Both the position numbers and the translations under genes were made by a program. The notes beneath the pieces were generated by a model that worked only from the letters and a program-made list of their open reading frames with translations, had not been told where the DNA came from and searched no databases. Below are positions 24,228-36,580 of a stretch of 64,000 bases of DNA, in pieces. Each line of letters opens with the position of its first letter. Within the stretch, counting starts at the first letter, position 1. The DNA comes from Icerya purchasi (lineage: Eukaryota > Arthropoda > Insecta > Hemiptera > Monophlebidae), in NCBI GenBank assembly GCA_039619475.1, contig CM077116.1:106189164-106253163 (forward strand), written 5' to 3'.

Positions 24228-25562
24228 TTTTTTTTTTTTTTTAAATATAATATACTATTGCGAGCTGTCCATCAAGGACATTTAGCAATACGTATGAATG
24301 AAATTAAGCATGAAGGGAGAAGTACCCAATGGCACCTACCCGATTACCCCGACCTTAAACAAGGTCCTGCGGTTTCTGGCGTTTCAGCCTTCTTACATCA
24401 CCGGTAATATCTAGTAATCCTCTAGCAAGAGTGTTCGGATGAGTATCGAGTCTGTCTGCGTGTCTTTTAGCGTGATCTTTGATGGCATCAACCACATAAT
24501 CTATACACAAATCTCGATGTAAGGTTAAATTAGTTACATACCAGGGTGCCCCTTGATTATCAACCGAAGGATCTTATTCTGAGAAGTCTGTATTACTTTC
24601 AAGTTTGACGGTTTAGCGCAACCCCAAAGTTAGTTGAACCCCGTACGTCCAGATAGGTTTTAGAATTGTTGTGTATATTAGACTTTTATTATCCGTTGTC
24701 AGTACACTTTTTCTCCCTATCAGTCAGTACATTTTTTTAACCCGGATATCTAATTATTTCTTTTTAACCTGTATATGGTGTTTCCACATCAATCGGCTGT
24801 CTGAGTGCAAACCTAAATATCTAACTGTTGCTCGTATAGGAAGATCTGTGTTATTAATCCTAACGGGTGGGACTTTAACTTTTCAGTTAGCAAAATGGAT
24901 ATTCACCGATTTTCTCCAGTTTATCCTGATTTTCCATTTTTTAAACCATGTTTCCGCCTTTGTAAGAGCATTTTGTAGATTATTGCTAGCTATCTTCGGA
25001 TCTTCATGTGATGAAAGCAGTGCCGTGTCTTCCGTAAATGCAGCCACCTGTACATTCTCTGTCGCAGAAAGATCTTCTGTGTATAACAAGTACAGCGTGG
25101 GGCCCAACAAAGAACCCTGAGGAACGCCTGCTAAAACCGGATGTATTTCTGAGTAGGTATGTTCGTAACGCACTTGAAAATGTCGATCTTCAAGGTATGG
25201 CTTTAGCAACAGGTAAAGATTACTCGGGAACAAACATTTTAATTCATATAATAAGCCATCGCGCCAAACTTTATCAAAAGCCTGTTGAACGTCGAGGAAT
25301 GTCGCAGTACATACTTTTTTTGTTTCTAAACTATTTTCAATTAAACTAACCACTCTATGCAATTGATCAATCGTAGAATAATGTTTTAAAAAGCCGAACT
25401 GATGTTGCGGAATTACACTAGTTGACTGCATATAAGGCTGCAACTTTTTTAATATTAATTTTTCCATTACCTTCGATAAAACAGACAACAAAGAAATCGG
25501 ACGATAAGACGTTACAGAGTAAGGATCTTTACCAGGTTTCGGAATCATTAAAATTTGACGTC
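24228..25562 (-). mobile_element. Jockey-clade LINE, 5'-truncated, with poly(A)
   Basis: The reverse strand begins inside the reverse transcriptase at ILMIPKPGKDP and ends with VRRLKRQKPQDLV and a stop. About 100 bp of trailer and an A tract (T tract 24228-24242 on plus) follow. Between 25548 and 24883 a 221-codon frame is open. After that the thumb and C-terminal region (RYLGLHSDSRLMWKHHIQ, PIWTYGVQLT, LCIDYVVDAIKDHAKR) is broken by stops and small frameshifts. The C-terminus matches the copy at 7119-8545, so they are one subfamily. The 5' end is truncated at about 25562; I found no convincing target duplication. Confidence 0.93.
24883..25548 (-). pseudogene. Jockey reverse transcriptase domain, open frame with altered catalytic site
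   Basis: This 221-residue frame carries RT fingers/palm in order: MIPKPGKDPYSVTSYRPISL (residues 1-20), HQFGFLKHYSTIDQL (about 49-63), motif A FLDVQQAFDKVW (about 84-95) with the first catalytic Asp in place, RYEHTYSEIHPVLAGVPQGS (about 127-146), the motif C region AAFTEDTALL (about 168-177) and WFKKWKIRINWRKS (about 200-213). Jockey elements normally have FADD at motif C; here it reads FTED, so the Asp pair needed for metal binding is lost on one side. The Met start is internal; the true frame begins upstream and is truncated. Not expected to be active. Confidence 0.9.
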
Positions 25563-26412
25563 TGAATTTGAAAATTTTATTCTATTCACAGTGATATAAT
25601 GTGGTTTTCGCATTGTTCGATCTGTAAATAATTATTTTAATCTTGAATAATGAGTTCACTACGCAAGTGAGTGAAGCTAATTGTTTGTATATATTATTCA
25701 TATACGTCCTAATGTATCCTTTATTACTGTCATCATGGACGCAGATATGAGTTTCTTTAGAATCGAACTAAAATAGTTTTTTCACTTCTCCGAGTTACAG
25801 ATAATTGTGTGTTAAGGAAAGAAGGTGCGATAAAAGAAAAAAAAAACAACAAATATTAGGTTTCCTAAATGGAGAACATAAACTGGTAAAAATAAAAAAG
25901 AAAAATTTGTCTCAGTATTTATTTATAAACTCCTAAACTATTCAAATAAACAAAATCGACCAGTATGATGTTTCTTTATCTATTTCACAGTAAACTTTCT
26001 GCAAAAAAATCGCAATTCCAAATGGTTTTCCGGCATTATAAAAATTGTCTCGAAGCCGTTATGAAGAATTTTTCGTTTATTTAACAAGATTACTTAGAAC
26101 TTCTCGGTTCGAGAGAAAATTTAACATGTTGACCTCTTTTTCAACTAATATTTTTCAAATTTGTTGAGGTTCGTTATTTTATGTTCTCAATATGACTTCA
26201 ACGATCGAAATTCATTTTGCATTCAAAAAAAAATTTGCAAATTTAATTTTATTCGTAATATGAAATATTTCATTTAAAATGCAGAGATGGATATCGTTTG
26301 CCTACGTACGTCTCCCTTATGGAGGCTACACCTACGATTTTTGATAAATTGTACGAGGTGTTCTCTCTCGCCTCAATAGAAATATTTCAAGTAACTTTAA
26401 AGGTAAAAATTC
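25563..26412. other. AT-rich spacer, no gene seen
   Basis: A/T runs only. No reading frame or repeat recognised. Confidence 0.45.
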
Positions 26413-26985
26413 TTTTTTTTTTTTTTTTTTGAGATCACCAACAGACGGCATTACCCAGCATTAGATTGTGTTAGTGAGAGAGGGGGAAAAAGGAATTAGA
26501 ATTGAATGTTACTGGAGACAGAAGCAATGAAGGACGTTACAATAGGAATATTCGTCGGGGATGGAAGAGAAAGAATAAACGAAGCAATGTAACGAGAAGG
26601 TAAACCAAGATCCAGGAGTTGTCTATGGAAGTGAGAGCGTCTATAGATATAGACATGCATTCGATGAAAGTGTGATTTGTATCGCAAAGTAAATCAGAAT
26701 CATTCGGATAGAAAGAACAAAAAGGAGAAGAGGACATAAAAAAATGAAAAGAGAATGCAGGAAGTCGACTATGATCAAGACGAAGCCTGCAGATAGAAGA
26801 GATAAGAAAGCGCGAAATATGAGAATTAAGATAAAAATTAGACAATAAAAGAGGATGAATATCGTGATGAGAATTCCTGGAATGAATGTTAAGGTTAGAA
26901 GAAAAAAATTTGGATAGAAATTGACCAGTTTGAACTGCAGATCGAGCTAAAGGGAAGACTAGCGATACCAGGTGTAATATTTAAA
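26413..26985 (-). mobile_element. LINE family 2 (R1/I-like), RNase H end to knuckle, with poly(A)
   Basis: The reverse strand is open from about 26985 to about 26640. It reads LARSAVQTGQFLSKFF, HISRFLISSICRLRLDHSR and SSPFCSFYPNDSDLLCDTNH ahead of TFIEC. One frame change then gives LLDLGLPSRYIASFILSLPS and a stop near 26496. This is the segment downstream of the RNase H-like domain plus the C-C-H-C knuckle of an R1/I-type polymerase protein. A ~65-bp trailer leads to an A tract (T tract 26413-26430 on plus). GGTAAT-C..TTG and a TGA-rich word before the tail match the tails at 20562 and 52748. 5'-truncated near 26985. Confidence 0.87.
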
Positions 26986-27392
26986 ATCTCGTTTAATTCC
27001 TATATGAAAATCGATCATTCAATTTTTTTAGGTTCATTGCCGTCATAGTTTGTATTGGAAGAAAACGAGAATCTTAGTTATACGGACGCGAAAAATGTGT
27101 TTGTTTTTTTTTCTTTTTTTTAGATTATTTTACGTAGAAATAAAAGTAAAATATTAGGATTTGCTTCTTTTTACGTTTAGTTTAAGAGAAAATTAAAATT
27201 AGCCGTTAGCGGCGAATCAGCAGAAAAGTGAAAATAAGCCAAGAATTCGCCGGTTAAAAAAATGTAAAACACATCGGTTCTCAAATTGCCTTTTTTTTCG
27301 AAAACACTATTATAATTTGGATTTGGCGAGTTACTGTACAAATTTTGAAAACTCGATTATTGCTGGTAAGAGTTAAAATATTTCCCTTCTTA
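26986..27392. other. AT-rich spacer, no gene seen
   Basis: Contains T tracts (about 27103-27121). No coding signal. Confidence 0.45.
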
Positions 27393-28262
27393 CATTACCA
27401 ATACAGTTCGGAGCTTCCTCAACAATAGATCCTTCAAAGTGCATATAGGGCAATGGAAATCAGAAGAACTTTTACAGGTGACGCTGAATGCCCTCAAGGA
27501 GCCTGCTTATCACCAAAATTCTACAATATTTTTACAACTGATTTTCCTTCATGTGACGATTGTATGATATTGATTTTCGCCGACGACACACCATCCTCAC
27601 GTCAGACAAACTTGCAACTAACATCACCCAAAACGTACAGTCAGCTGTAGACCAAATCCACACCTATTTCACTAAATGGAAAATATATATCAACACCGAG
27701 AAAACTCAAATGAAGTATCATTAGAAACAGAAAAAATTGCTATATCCCACAAAACACATTAATCTTCAGGGGTAACATTGTGCATTGGAAACCAGAAAAA
27801 AGATATCTTGGAGTTGTTTCAGACCCCAAGTTCAAGTTTCATAAACACATCGAACACATACTAAGTAAAGTTAGTTTACTAACAAAATTGCTGTACTCTC
27901 TGATATCCCGAACCTCATTACTAAGTTTAATAAACAAATTATGAATCCCCAAGGCAATTTATATTCCCAACATACACTATGCCGCACTCGTATGGGAAAC
28001 CAGTGCAAGGTGCCACATTAAAAAAATCCGAGTCGTACAAAATAAAGTGCTTAAACTGTTTTTGGGTCTGCCCCGGCTCTTCCCAACAAGGGAACTACAT
28101 GACATCGTAGACGTTGAAATGTCTCATGAAAGAATTAATAGGTTACACAGATGTCTACAATTATCAGGGATGTCGGCAATCCTAACAGAGGCTGATCCTC
28201 GCTCGAAATTATATCAATCCTATATTGTGTATAAGTCTTACATAGGTTTTTTTTTTTAATTA
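27393..28262 (+). mobile_element. Jockey-type LINE, RT palm to C-terminus, broken
   Basis: Forward translation starts at VRSFLNNRSFKVHIG, passes PQGACLSPKFYNIFTTD and the catalytic IFADDT (about 27575-27592, both Asp intact), then KWKIYINTEKTQ, KRYLGVVSDPKFKFHKHI, a YAALVWETSA block, KIRVVQNKVLKLFLGLPRL and ELHDIVDVEM near the C-terminus. Three or more frameshifts and stops lie between these blocks, so it is a pseudogene. The QNKVLKLFLGLPR...REL-D string is typical of Jockey-clade thumb regions. It differs in sequence from the copies at 7119 and 24228 and is a separate family. A T tract at about 28248 closes the block; no poly(A) tail was identified. Confidence 0.85.
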
Positions 28263-29245
28263 ATTTTTCCTGCAATTCCACTCTTTTAAAGTAGCAAAGT
28301 ATAATAAATTATTCGTCTAAGCTTTTAACTAATTAAGCCGAAATTATTTTAAATTGCAAATATTAAAATTGTAAATAAGTAAATAAATAAAGAGCCGAAT
28401 TAATGATATTGAAACAACTATCACAGGGAGAACTATATTTAATTAAAAATAAGTAGGCCACGTTATCTTAGTATTATCGTAAAAAAGAAATTTATGTTCC
28501 GCAGCAATTGGTTAATTTTTAAATTATACGTAACGTTTCTATGTAACGAACGGTATATTGTAATTTGAAAATTAAAGTGGTTTCGTTTGTTTACGTACGG
28601 TTTATTTATTCGTTCGGCTTTCATTTGTTCGCCGAGTTATTTATTGGTTGAAGGAATATATGCATATTAGGGATCCGGCGGAGATTCGACTCCGTTAGCT
28701 GAATTATCTTTCAAGAGGACGCCCTTTTAATGCCTTTCGTGGACGAAAATTGGTCTTGCCGAACTAGTTTTAATGATAGCCTACGCTGAAGGATCGAAAA
28801 GACTGCAGACAAAGTCGTCGACAGGTGATTTGTTTTGTAGCAGGTGAAGTTATAACGTATAAAATGCATATTCGGAACCTGCCTCCGACATTGATCACTT
28901 ATTTACCAGAATGTGAAGACTTGATATGTTACTTCAAAATTTAGAAACGCTCAAGTAACCGCATATATTTAGATTTTTTCACTATTCTGAAGAGAAGACT
29001 TATATGTGGTGGTAATGTAGAAAATGAAAAAAAACTTCGTTGCAAGCGGTAAAAATTAATTTGTATTTAATTTATATCATTTTTAGAACGAATAAAATGT
29101 TTATGTCGGAAAATTTTATAGATTTAATTCATCCTTCGAGTAATACTCTTCAACTTGAATCGGAAAAATAACTGGAAAATAATAATACAGAAACATAGGC
29201 AAATTTTTTCGAAGCGTTTTGGTTTTGCAAAATAAAAAAAAAATC
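28263..29245. other. AT-rich intergenic DNA, no gene seen
   Basis: Includes a small moderate-GC stretch around 28660-28850 with no reading frame of note. Frames at 29116-29346 overlap the tail of the neighbouring LINE and are discounted. Confidence 0.45.
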
Positions 29246-30440
29246 TTTTTTTTTCCCCATTCCCAAAATTTTGGGCGATGCCGTTTATTTTTAATAATAT
29301 TACAATTTTTCTTATTACAATAATGTTCACAACAGGCCCCATCCAATTAAGTTTTTGGTGGCCTGTGATCCCACTTTACAATAATGTACTAATTGGTTCT
29401 TATTAAAAATACTTACTACTAATTTATCAAATTTTGCTCACGGTGTGTCATTTCTTCGACAGCGAATTTATTAAATTCTTTAAAAAGGTTTTGTAACTAA
29501 ATCCGTTGCGTATAAATTATCTTATTAGCGTGATTACAACCATTTAATATACGCCCTACATTATCTATGAAATTACATATTTTACAGTTTTCATTATCTA
29601 TAATTTTGAACTTATATAAATAAATTCCAAAATTACCATGTCCGGATATGAACTGCACGTTAAAAAAATTAGGTACAAAGTCATTATTCATGCTATCTAT
29701 GATGTTGGGAAAGAAGTGTTTGGCAAGCCCGTTATAGTTATTCCATATCTCTTGATATTTATTAATGTAGTATTCATTTAAAATTTTTTTAAATTGTTTT
29801 TCTTTTAGCACTTTATTTTCAAAATTGTGGTAAGCAAAGCTATATCTAACGTTACTAAAACTATGATTTACCCCAACTTTATTTTTAATCAAAAACACAT
29901 TTATATGTTTTTGCAGTTCGTATTCGATAGGCAACATACCTGCGATAACTATTGTACCAATATATAGCTGGTAGTTCTGTACGCTTTAATCAGTTTAATG
30001 GCAACTTCTCTTTGAAAACCTTTAATTATTACTTAGAAATCTGTTAGTCGCTAGCATATCTAAATAAATAATACTGCCCGAAATAATATTTGGTACTATT
30101 ATACATTTATACAATATCATTTCCTTTTTATAATTTATTCGATTACTATTGTTGAAAAGTTTGTTGAAAATCGGCATGAATTTGTTAATTTAATTTCTTA
30201 CATAATTAAAATGATTATGAAATTTTAAATTATTGTCTAAAATAACAACTAAGTATTTAATTTGCGTTGCATATTTGATATTTAATCCGAATTTCATTAG
30301 GTTAAGTGGTTTTTTTATTAATTTTACCGTTAAAGAGAATATAGCTGGATTTATTTTCGTTTAAATAAAAAATGGTTCAGTTTCAGTTTACTGCTTTTAA
30401 AATACTGCCAATTTAAATTAATGTCAGTGTTATACCGTTG
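29246..30440 (-). mobile_element. LINE family 1, RT thumb to C-terminus, with 3' tail
   Basis: Reverse translation gives NWQYFKSSKLKLN near the truncated start, QIKYLVVILDNNLKFHNHF, MLPIEYELQKHINVFLIKNK, then FISGHGNFGIYLYKFKI and the knuckle CKICNF...GRILNGC. A 146-codon stretch (29937-29497) is still open; upstream parts contain stops. The trailer shares the CAGGCCACC-AAAACTTAA-TGG...CCTGTTG block with the copy at 32490-33289. It ends in a short A tract at about 29246-29254. This is the best-preserved C-terminus of family 1 here and was used as the reference for the copies at 3390-4520. The RT catalytic block is lost by 5' truncation. Confidence 0.88.
29497..29937 (-). pseudogene. LINE family 1 C-terminal domain, open 146-codon frame
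   Basis: Carries the GHGNFGIYL motif (about residues 99-107) and a knuckle with CKIC (about 118-121) and GRILNGC (about 128-134). In sister copies the Arg of GRIL is His (AHILAGC, KHILFG), which is the expected third metal ligand. This copy has therefore probably lost metal binding. Nothing beyond the LINE origin supports a cellular role. Confidence 0.8.
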
Positions 30441-32489
30441 TTATTTTATTCAAACTGCATCGCGTCAAAATAATTGTTAAAATCTTTTAACATCTTATGA
30501 ATTTTAAAATTGTACCATGAAATGAATTTATCACTTTTTTTTTTTTTTTCGGTTCGTTTTTATACCTTGATAAGTAAATAAATAAATGATTTATGTTGAA
30601 AATAAATTATATAATGGGAAAGATAAATAAACAGAGACCAACTTAGCGAGTTTCGCAGTGCCTCTTACCGTATGTATTGCAATATAAATTCCGAAATTGT
30701 ATTTAAAAAATAGTCAATGTTTCAAACTAAAAAAACTAGAGAGACCCGAATATCGGGAAAAGTTAAAAAAACGATTTATTAATATCGGATTTTTTATAGG
30801 AATAAAAAATAAACATTTCAGGTGTAAAAGAAAAAAAGGAAATTTAAAGAAACAAAAAAAATCATAATAACACGATGAAAAAAGTAGAAAATTTACAAAA
30901 TTATATAAACTGCTTTTTAATGCTTCTTTTTCGAGCTTTTGACTTTGGATACATAATCGTTTTTGACACGAAGAAGAAATTAATTTTTGAATTAAATCTG
31001 ACAAGTTTTTGCCCCGTTTTTTTCCGTAGTTGCCGGTTCAGTTGAATTTGTCTTGAAATAAGGCTTACGCGCGAATTTAAGGTCTAAATGAAATAAATAT
31101 AAAGAAATTATTCGCTTATCTCAACTCCATTAACCTCCTATCACAACTATAGAATCCTAACCTTCCGTGCCTCTGGTCTTTGTTACAGTTCATGGTACGT
31201 AAATGAAGGAGAAGAAGAAGAAGAAGGTCTAAATATAGTTCCATAATTCTTATGAGGAGGGTGTAATTCAATTCAACAATTGTAATGGAATTTTTAACAT
31301 TGGTAGCTAATTATGATTTCACTGATACTTCCCCCCCCCCCCCAGTACTTCGGACTACTATTCTAAAGAAATTAAATTAAAAGTCATAATTTTTTGGCAC
31401 CCCGACTCAAATTTTCTTTTAACATATCGATAAACCGCATCTACGAATATTAACTAACACATATTACTATTAGCCGCAAATCAACATACCTTTTAAGGAA
31501 CGGTCATTTAATAGTCTGCATGCCGGCGAGAAGTTCAGAAACATTCATTCGCCGTCCGCTACATTGAACTCATATAAAACTGTAATGGTTTATGTTATTA
31601 TAATTATCTTTCATTCGTCACGCGTTATAATGAACACCGTTTATTTATGTATACGTGTAAAAATACGATTTTTTGTGTTAGTTATAATAACTAACACAAA
31701 TAATGTTAACAAACAGATACGGGGCAAAATTGGCTATTACTGTGGGCTTAAAAATATCAATAGACAAAAAGAAAAGGCTTCGAAGTTACAGTTAATTATT
31801 GAATTAAAAACAGGAGAACTAAAAGATTTTTGATTTTTACTTCTACTTGCATCTTTTACGTCCGAAAAAATTATGAAAAAAAAAAAATAGCGCCGTCATG
31901 AGGACTGCCGATAGAAGTGAAAACTTAAAACTATGAAATACTAGTGTTTTTTTTTTTTGAATATCTATATTAATTATAGTATCAAAAATTAAAATTTCAT
32001 AATTTGTGACCTGAGATTATTATCATTAGTCTGGTTTTCATATCTCACTCCGAGCAACAATTATATACATTTTAATATGGTTTGTTTACTAGTCAAAATA
32101 TGTGATGGGCTGCGCAAAACCAGTACAAAATATAAATACAAATTAATTGCAATAATAATTATTATACACTTATATTATTTGTACATAGTATATTTATATT
32201 TACATAGATTTAAATTTAAAAGAAGTTAATTTTCAACATTATTTTTATTATACAGTTTTAACAAACAGGATGTATCCACCTACATTATTTTCATTGTTGG
32301 CATCATTATCATCATTAATTTCAACAAACAATTCAAATAATAAATACTTTCACTGCTGCGCAACCACTTTACTAATACAAGCATAGTAATAATAAGCGAT
32401 TAAATTACAAGAAAGGAACAACATTATATAAAAGTGTAATATTTCCGAACACACTTTATGGTAGTATAATATATATATAGACTTGTTAA
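30441..32489. other. AT-rich intergenic DNA, no gene seen
   Basis: Includes a short GAA run (about 31207-31225), a 13-base C tract (31331-31343) and A/T tracts. The frames at 30714-31004 and 31564-31833 have no recognisable content. Confidence 0.45.
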
Positions 32490-33289
32490 AAATTAAGAGA
32501 TTTCAGAATATATTAAAAAGTTTTACTATTGCAATAAAAATGATTAAAGATTATAGAACTACCAGCTACATGGCAAGTATTGTCATTGCGCAGGTGTATT
32601 AAACCATTAACTTACGAAATACAGAAACACATATTAACATATTTTTAATCAAAAATAATATTAAAAATCATGAATTCAATAACGTACATCATCAACAACC
32701 TTACTTCATACACGAACAAAAATCATTAACGCTAAACAGTTTAAACTTATATTAGATAAGTATTATAATAATTAATTTCAGACACAGTAGGACGAACATA
32801 AAGGTATAGCTCAAAATTTTTTTCCAACCATAAATGATACACTACATAATATAGTATTTACGCCAAATTTGTTTAATGTTTAATATATTACTGGACACGG
32901 CCTATTTAAAGATTATTTAAACAAACATAAAATTGCACACTCAAATAACTGTGTATTTCCTGATAATATTAAGCATATACTTTTCGGCTCCAACCATAGC
33001 AATACAGATTTTAGCAATATTAGCAATGATCAATTGGTAACTAAGCTATTTAGAATATGTTCAGTAGTTTTATGATAGCCGAAATGAATCACCGTAAAAT
33101 ACACGTTATTAAATTTATGTATACTAATTAATATTAATACTGTAAAACAGTCTGCCAGGGTTCCATAAACTTAAATGGACGCGGACTCTGGACAGACCTG
33201 TTGTTTATATAAATTATTGATATAAATTCTCCAAATATATTTACTCCATCGTATTACGAATTGGGGATCAAAAAAAAAAAAAAAAAAAA
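32490..33289 (+). mobile_element. LINE family 1, C-terminal copy with poly(A)
   Basis: Forward translation with many stops reads LTKYRNTY-HIFNQK (matching the KHINVFLIKNK block), then QFKLILDKYYNN, GIAQNFFPTINDTLHNIVFT, YITGHGLFKDYLNKHKIAHS and NIKHILFGSNHS. That is the same order as the copy at 29246-30440. The trailer keeps the CCATAAACTTAAATGG...GACCTGTTG block and ends in a 20-base A tract at 33270-33289. It lacks the RT and is a strongly decayed 5'-truncated insertion. No target duplication found. Confidence 0.85.
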
Positions 33290-34487
33290 TTCACATTACA
33301 AACAACAATATTGACAGAAATAGAAACGACAATGTCAACCGTATTAATTATTTTATGGAATTAGTGTAATATAGTAGTTATAGAATTTTTACAATATTTC
33401 GTTATTAAATAATGTTCACGATAATATTTACTGGCATCATAAATTTTTATTATTCAGCCCTAATATAATTAATTAAATTTTTATGACTCTTTTTGTAGTT
33501 GATAACTGATTACACGGTCATGGCGGCAGCGAGGGGTAGAGGAGAGGCGTTAACGGTTTTATTTCTCGCACTAGTCGATATTATTAACATTAGCATGTCG
33601 GTGACGCGCGTGATGCGAAACCGTAAGTTTTTCCCCTAGCAATAATCGCTAAACGCACCTAAAGAAGTTTTCACTTCAATAAGGCAAAATGCAGTAAACG
33701 CTGAAGAACACTTGGCGGAAATGTTAACATTTTCGAATAGCAGAAGAGAAATTTTGAAATATGAAATGTAGTAGAACAGTCTATTTCAGAAACATATTTC
33801 CAGATCCTCGAAGTATTGAAAAAATACCAAAAGTAAATTTTTACGAATTAATTATAAAACTCGAAAAATTGGAATCCGATAATATTTAAAATAAAAATGT
33901 CGATATTTCAAAAAAATGCGATCATAATTTTATTATACGCAATTTTTTTCAGAAAATATTACGCTTTAGTAAGATGAGAAATGTTTAAATTATAATCATG
34001 TTGTACTTACTTTGTTCCACATATTTACAAATCACAACCTTCATTATTTTGATTGGTCATGCGTAATATGATAATTTTAACTGTCAAAGATCTGGTACTT
34101 GGTTCGGGGGTAGCCTGATTTGTTTTGAGTGCGAGATAGTAATCCGGTACTAGCGTAACAAGCGGTCATATTTGAAAATTGAAGAAACATTCAACCGCTC
34201 TTCTAGAAAAATTCAGCTTAAATTTTATAAATATTTAGGTAATGACTAAGCACGTTGAAGTAATTTCACCAAACATACTCTATTTTAATCTGAATTTTAT
34301 GTGATGTAATGGTTTTTTTTAGAACCACAATTGGCGCTGCTGTTTGGTTAACTAAATCTTAACTTTTTCTATGTTAAGCAAATATTTCCTCATATCTCTT
34401 CTCATTAGAAAAAGACATGATTTTTAACTAAAATATACTAATAATTTACTATTATTTTACGTTATACACAATAACAATATTAATCAC

Positions 34488-34518
<31 letters not shown>

Positions 34519-36062
34519 CTTTTACAAATTAAGTTTATTTCATGGCATTGTTCAACATAAATTAGGTTTGAGCGAGAAATTAATTCCGTAGATGCTGTTG
34601 TAATTTTCTCGGGGTTATCCGGGTAATGCGTCTAGTATCTCTTGATAATGTGTAATGGTTACAATAGATTTTCTGAAATTTTTTTATTTTATTTTGCATA
34701 TGCTCCGAGTTATTTTAAGTAATATTTAAACAGTGAAAAATAATGATAATTTTACTAAACTTGCGTATGCACCTCAATGATAACAGTATTAAAAAAAAAA
34801 AAATAATAACAAAATATTGACGGTAGCGTTTAATACGTAAAATCTTCGTAAGAATGTTTTATTTTACTTTTAAAAATTCGGCAGTAAAAGTAAAAGTTAA
34901 AAATATTGTCCTTATTTAAAATATTATAATCGAACACGGAACATTATTGCGTCATCCTGTGCAATACGTTTATGGAGTTTCACACATCCGTTAAGTTTTC
35001 CAGCTTTCTATCGTTAGATTCAAAACGTCGGCAGTAAAATACATTTCAAAAATTGATAAAAATACCCCTTCAATAGCTCTTAAGAAACCATAAGGCTTGT
35101 ATACTTTTGTGGCTACCCCGCAATTGTGTCTAACTGGCTTGAAACTTCTTCGTAAAGCAAGCAATTCCATCGAACATATTTCAGACCTCTTTGAATTGTA
35201 CGTTTCGCAAAAGAACTATTTCTGACAACAAACTGAAACTGATAGTGTACAATAACATTAGTTATAAATATATAAAATACAATTTTTTGTCTTATTGATG
35301 TAATTTTTTCCTGAGTTTATAGAGTTTTCAAAGAACGATTTTTAAGGAAAATGAATAATTTTTAATGAAAATTTGAATTTCAATCTCAGTAGTGATAGGA
35401 ATTTTAAGGTGGAAACGTGACAAAAAAGTCATGCCAACATCATAATAACTTGTCGCGTTGATCATCTGCATATAAGAAATTGTATTTTCCATTTTACGTG
35501 AGAACTGCCGATGGTGTAACAGTGGAACTCGAAAATCGATCCGATTTCGATGTAATCTTTATTACGGACATTCCGAAATGTAAATTAATGACATTAATGT
35601 TTATAGTTTCATCGACAATGACAAATGAAATTACACCTCTTAAATGTGTTGTTGCATCAGACCGGTATGTATATTGTGCATTATTAATTTAAACGACTAA
35701 TCTCCATATTTCGTTACTTCACTATAAAACGAGAGAATGCCTTGTGGGACTCTGTTGCTGAAGCTAGAAAAGTGTTAAACACGTTTATAAGGAATATTTA
35801 AAACGACTAGTGACTTGTGTGAACAGCATATATACTAAATAGACGATTTCGCGAGATACTTGATCCAATTTTTTCCAATCAAAGAAGAAATTTAACGATT
35901 TTTTTCGTATTAATGCGTCCAAAAATATTATTGTAACGCGAAGAAACTTTTTTTTTTTTTTTAAATTTATATTATTATTTTCGTTAGCAGTTATTACCGA
36001 CTTTTCAAAAAGAAAAAAAAAAGGAGGTTACGTAATCGTCGTATGATTTTTTTTTTTAATGT
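33290..36062. other. AT-rich intergenic DNA, no gene seen
   Basis: Long A tracts lie near 34490-34518 and 34790-34802. A small moderate-GC island (about 33510-33660) and a 70-codon frame (35480-35692) have no recognised content. The A tracts may be remains of retroposon tails. Confidence 0.4.
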
Positions 36063-36580
36063 TTGACGACGCATAACTTTTGTTCACGTGGCCCGATTTT
36101 AAGGATGATCTTTGTAAAGTGTACCGGTCAGTGTTGGACCATATGAGTTCCGATGAGTATCCGTTAAAGTGAACTTTAAAGAAAGAGGTCTGTCTCTTTA
36201 GAGAAATTTTTATTAATATAACAAACCTAATTAACAGTTGAAATATTATTAATATTAGTTAGCGCGGATAAGCATGTAAATTGAAAGTTACTAATTTTTT
36301 AATGTAGTCAGACATAAACCTTAAAATATTTTCAACGTTAGTGTACATTAGAAATGTAGATTAGAATAAAGAAAACTGTGAAACCTTCTTAGTCACCGCT
36401 GACGGAAATATTATCTTAATATTACTGCATACATAACTTTTTACCATGTGGACTGACAGAAATTTTTATCCATTAGAAATTGTATTAGTCAATGATGCTC
36501 CGACGTAAGTACATATATCGGTAAGTACTGGTGTGTCTGACGAGTAGTCATTAAAATGAACATTGAAAAAAGTCATTTCC
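36063..36580 (+). repeat. Two degenerate direct repeat units
   Basis: The unit at about 36063-36200 (GCATAACTTTTGTTCACGTG, GTGTACCGGTCAGTGTTGG, GTTAAAGTGAACTTTAAAG) and the unit at about 36427-36580 (ACATAACTTTTTACCATGTG, TGTATTAGTCAATGATG, CATTAAAATGAACATTGAAA) share word order over about 140 bp, with a spacing near 365 bp. Identity is low. This may be a decayed non-coding repeat of an unrecognised transposon. Confidence 0.35.

Noticed and set aside
24671..25120. 149-codon forward frame
   Set aside because: It is the opposite-strand shadow of the Jockey reverse transcriptase, which has clear motifs on the reverse strand.
29116..29346. Two 70-codon reverse frames
   Set aside because: They run through the 3' trailer and A tail of LINE family 1.
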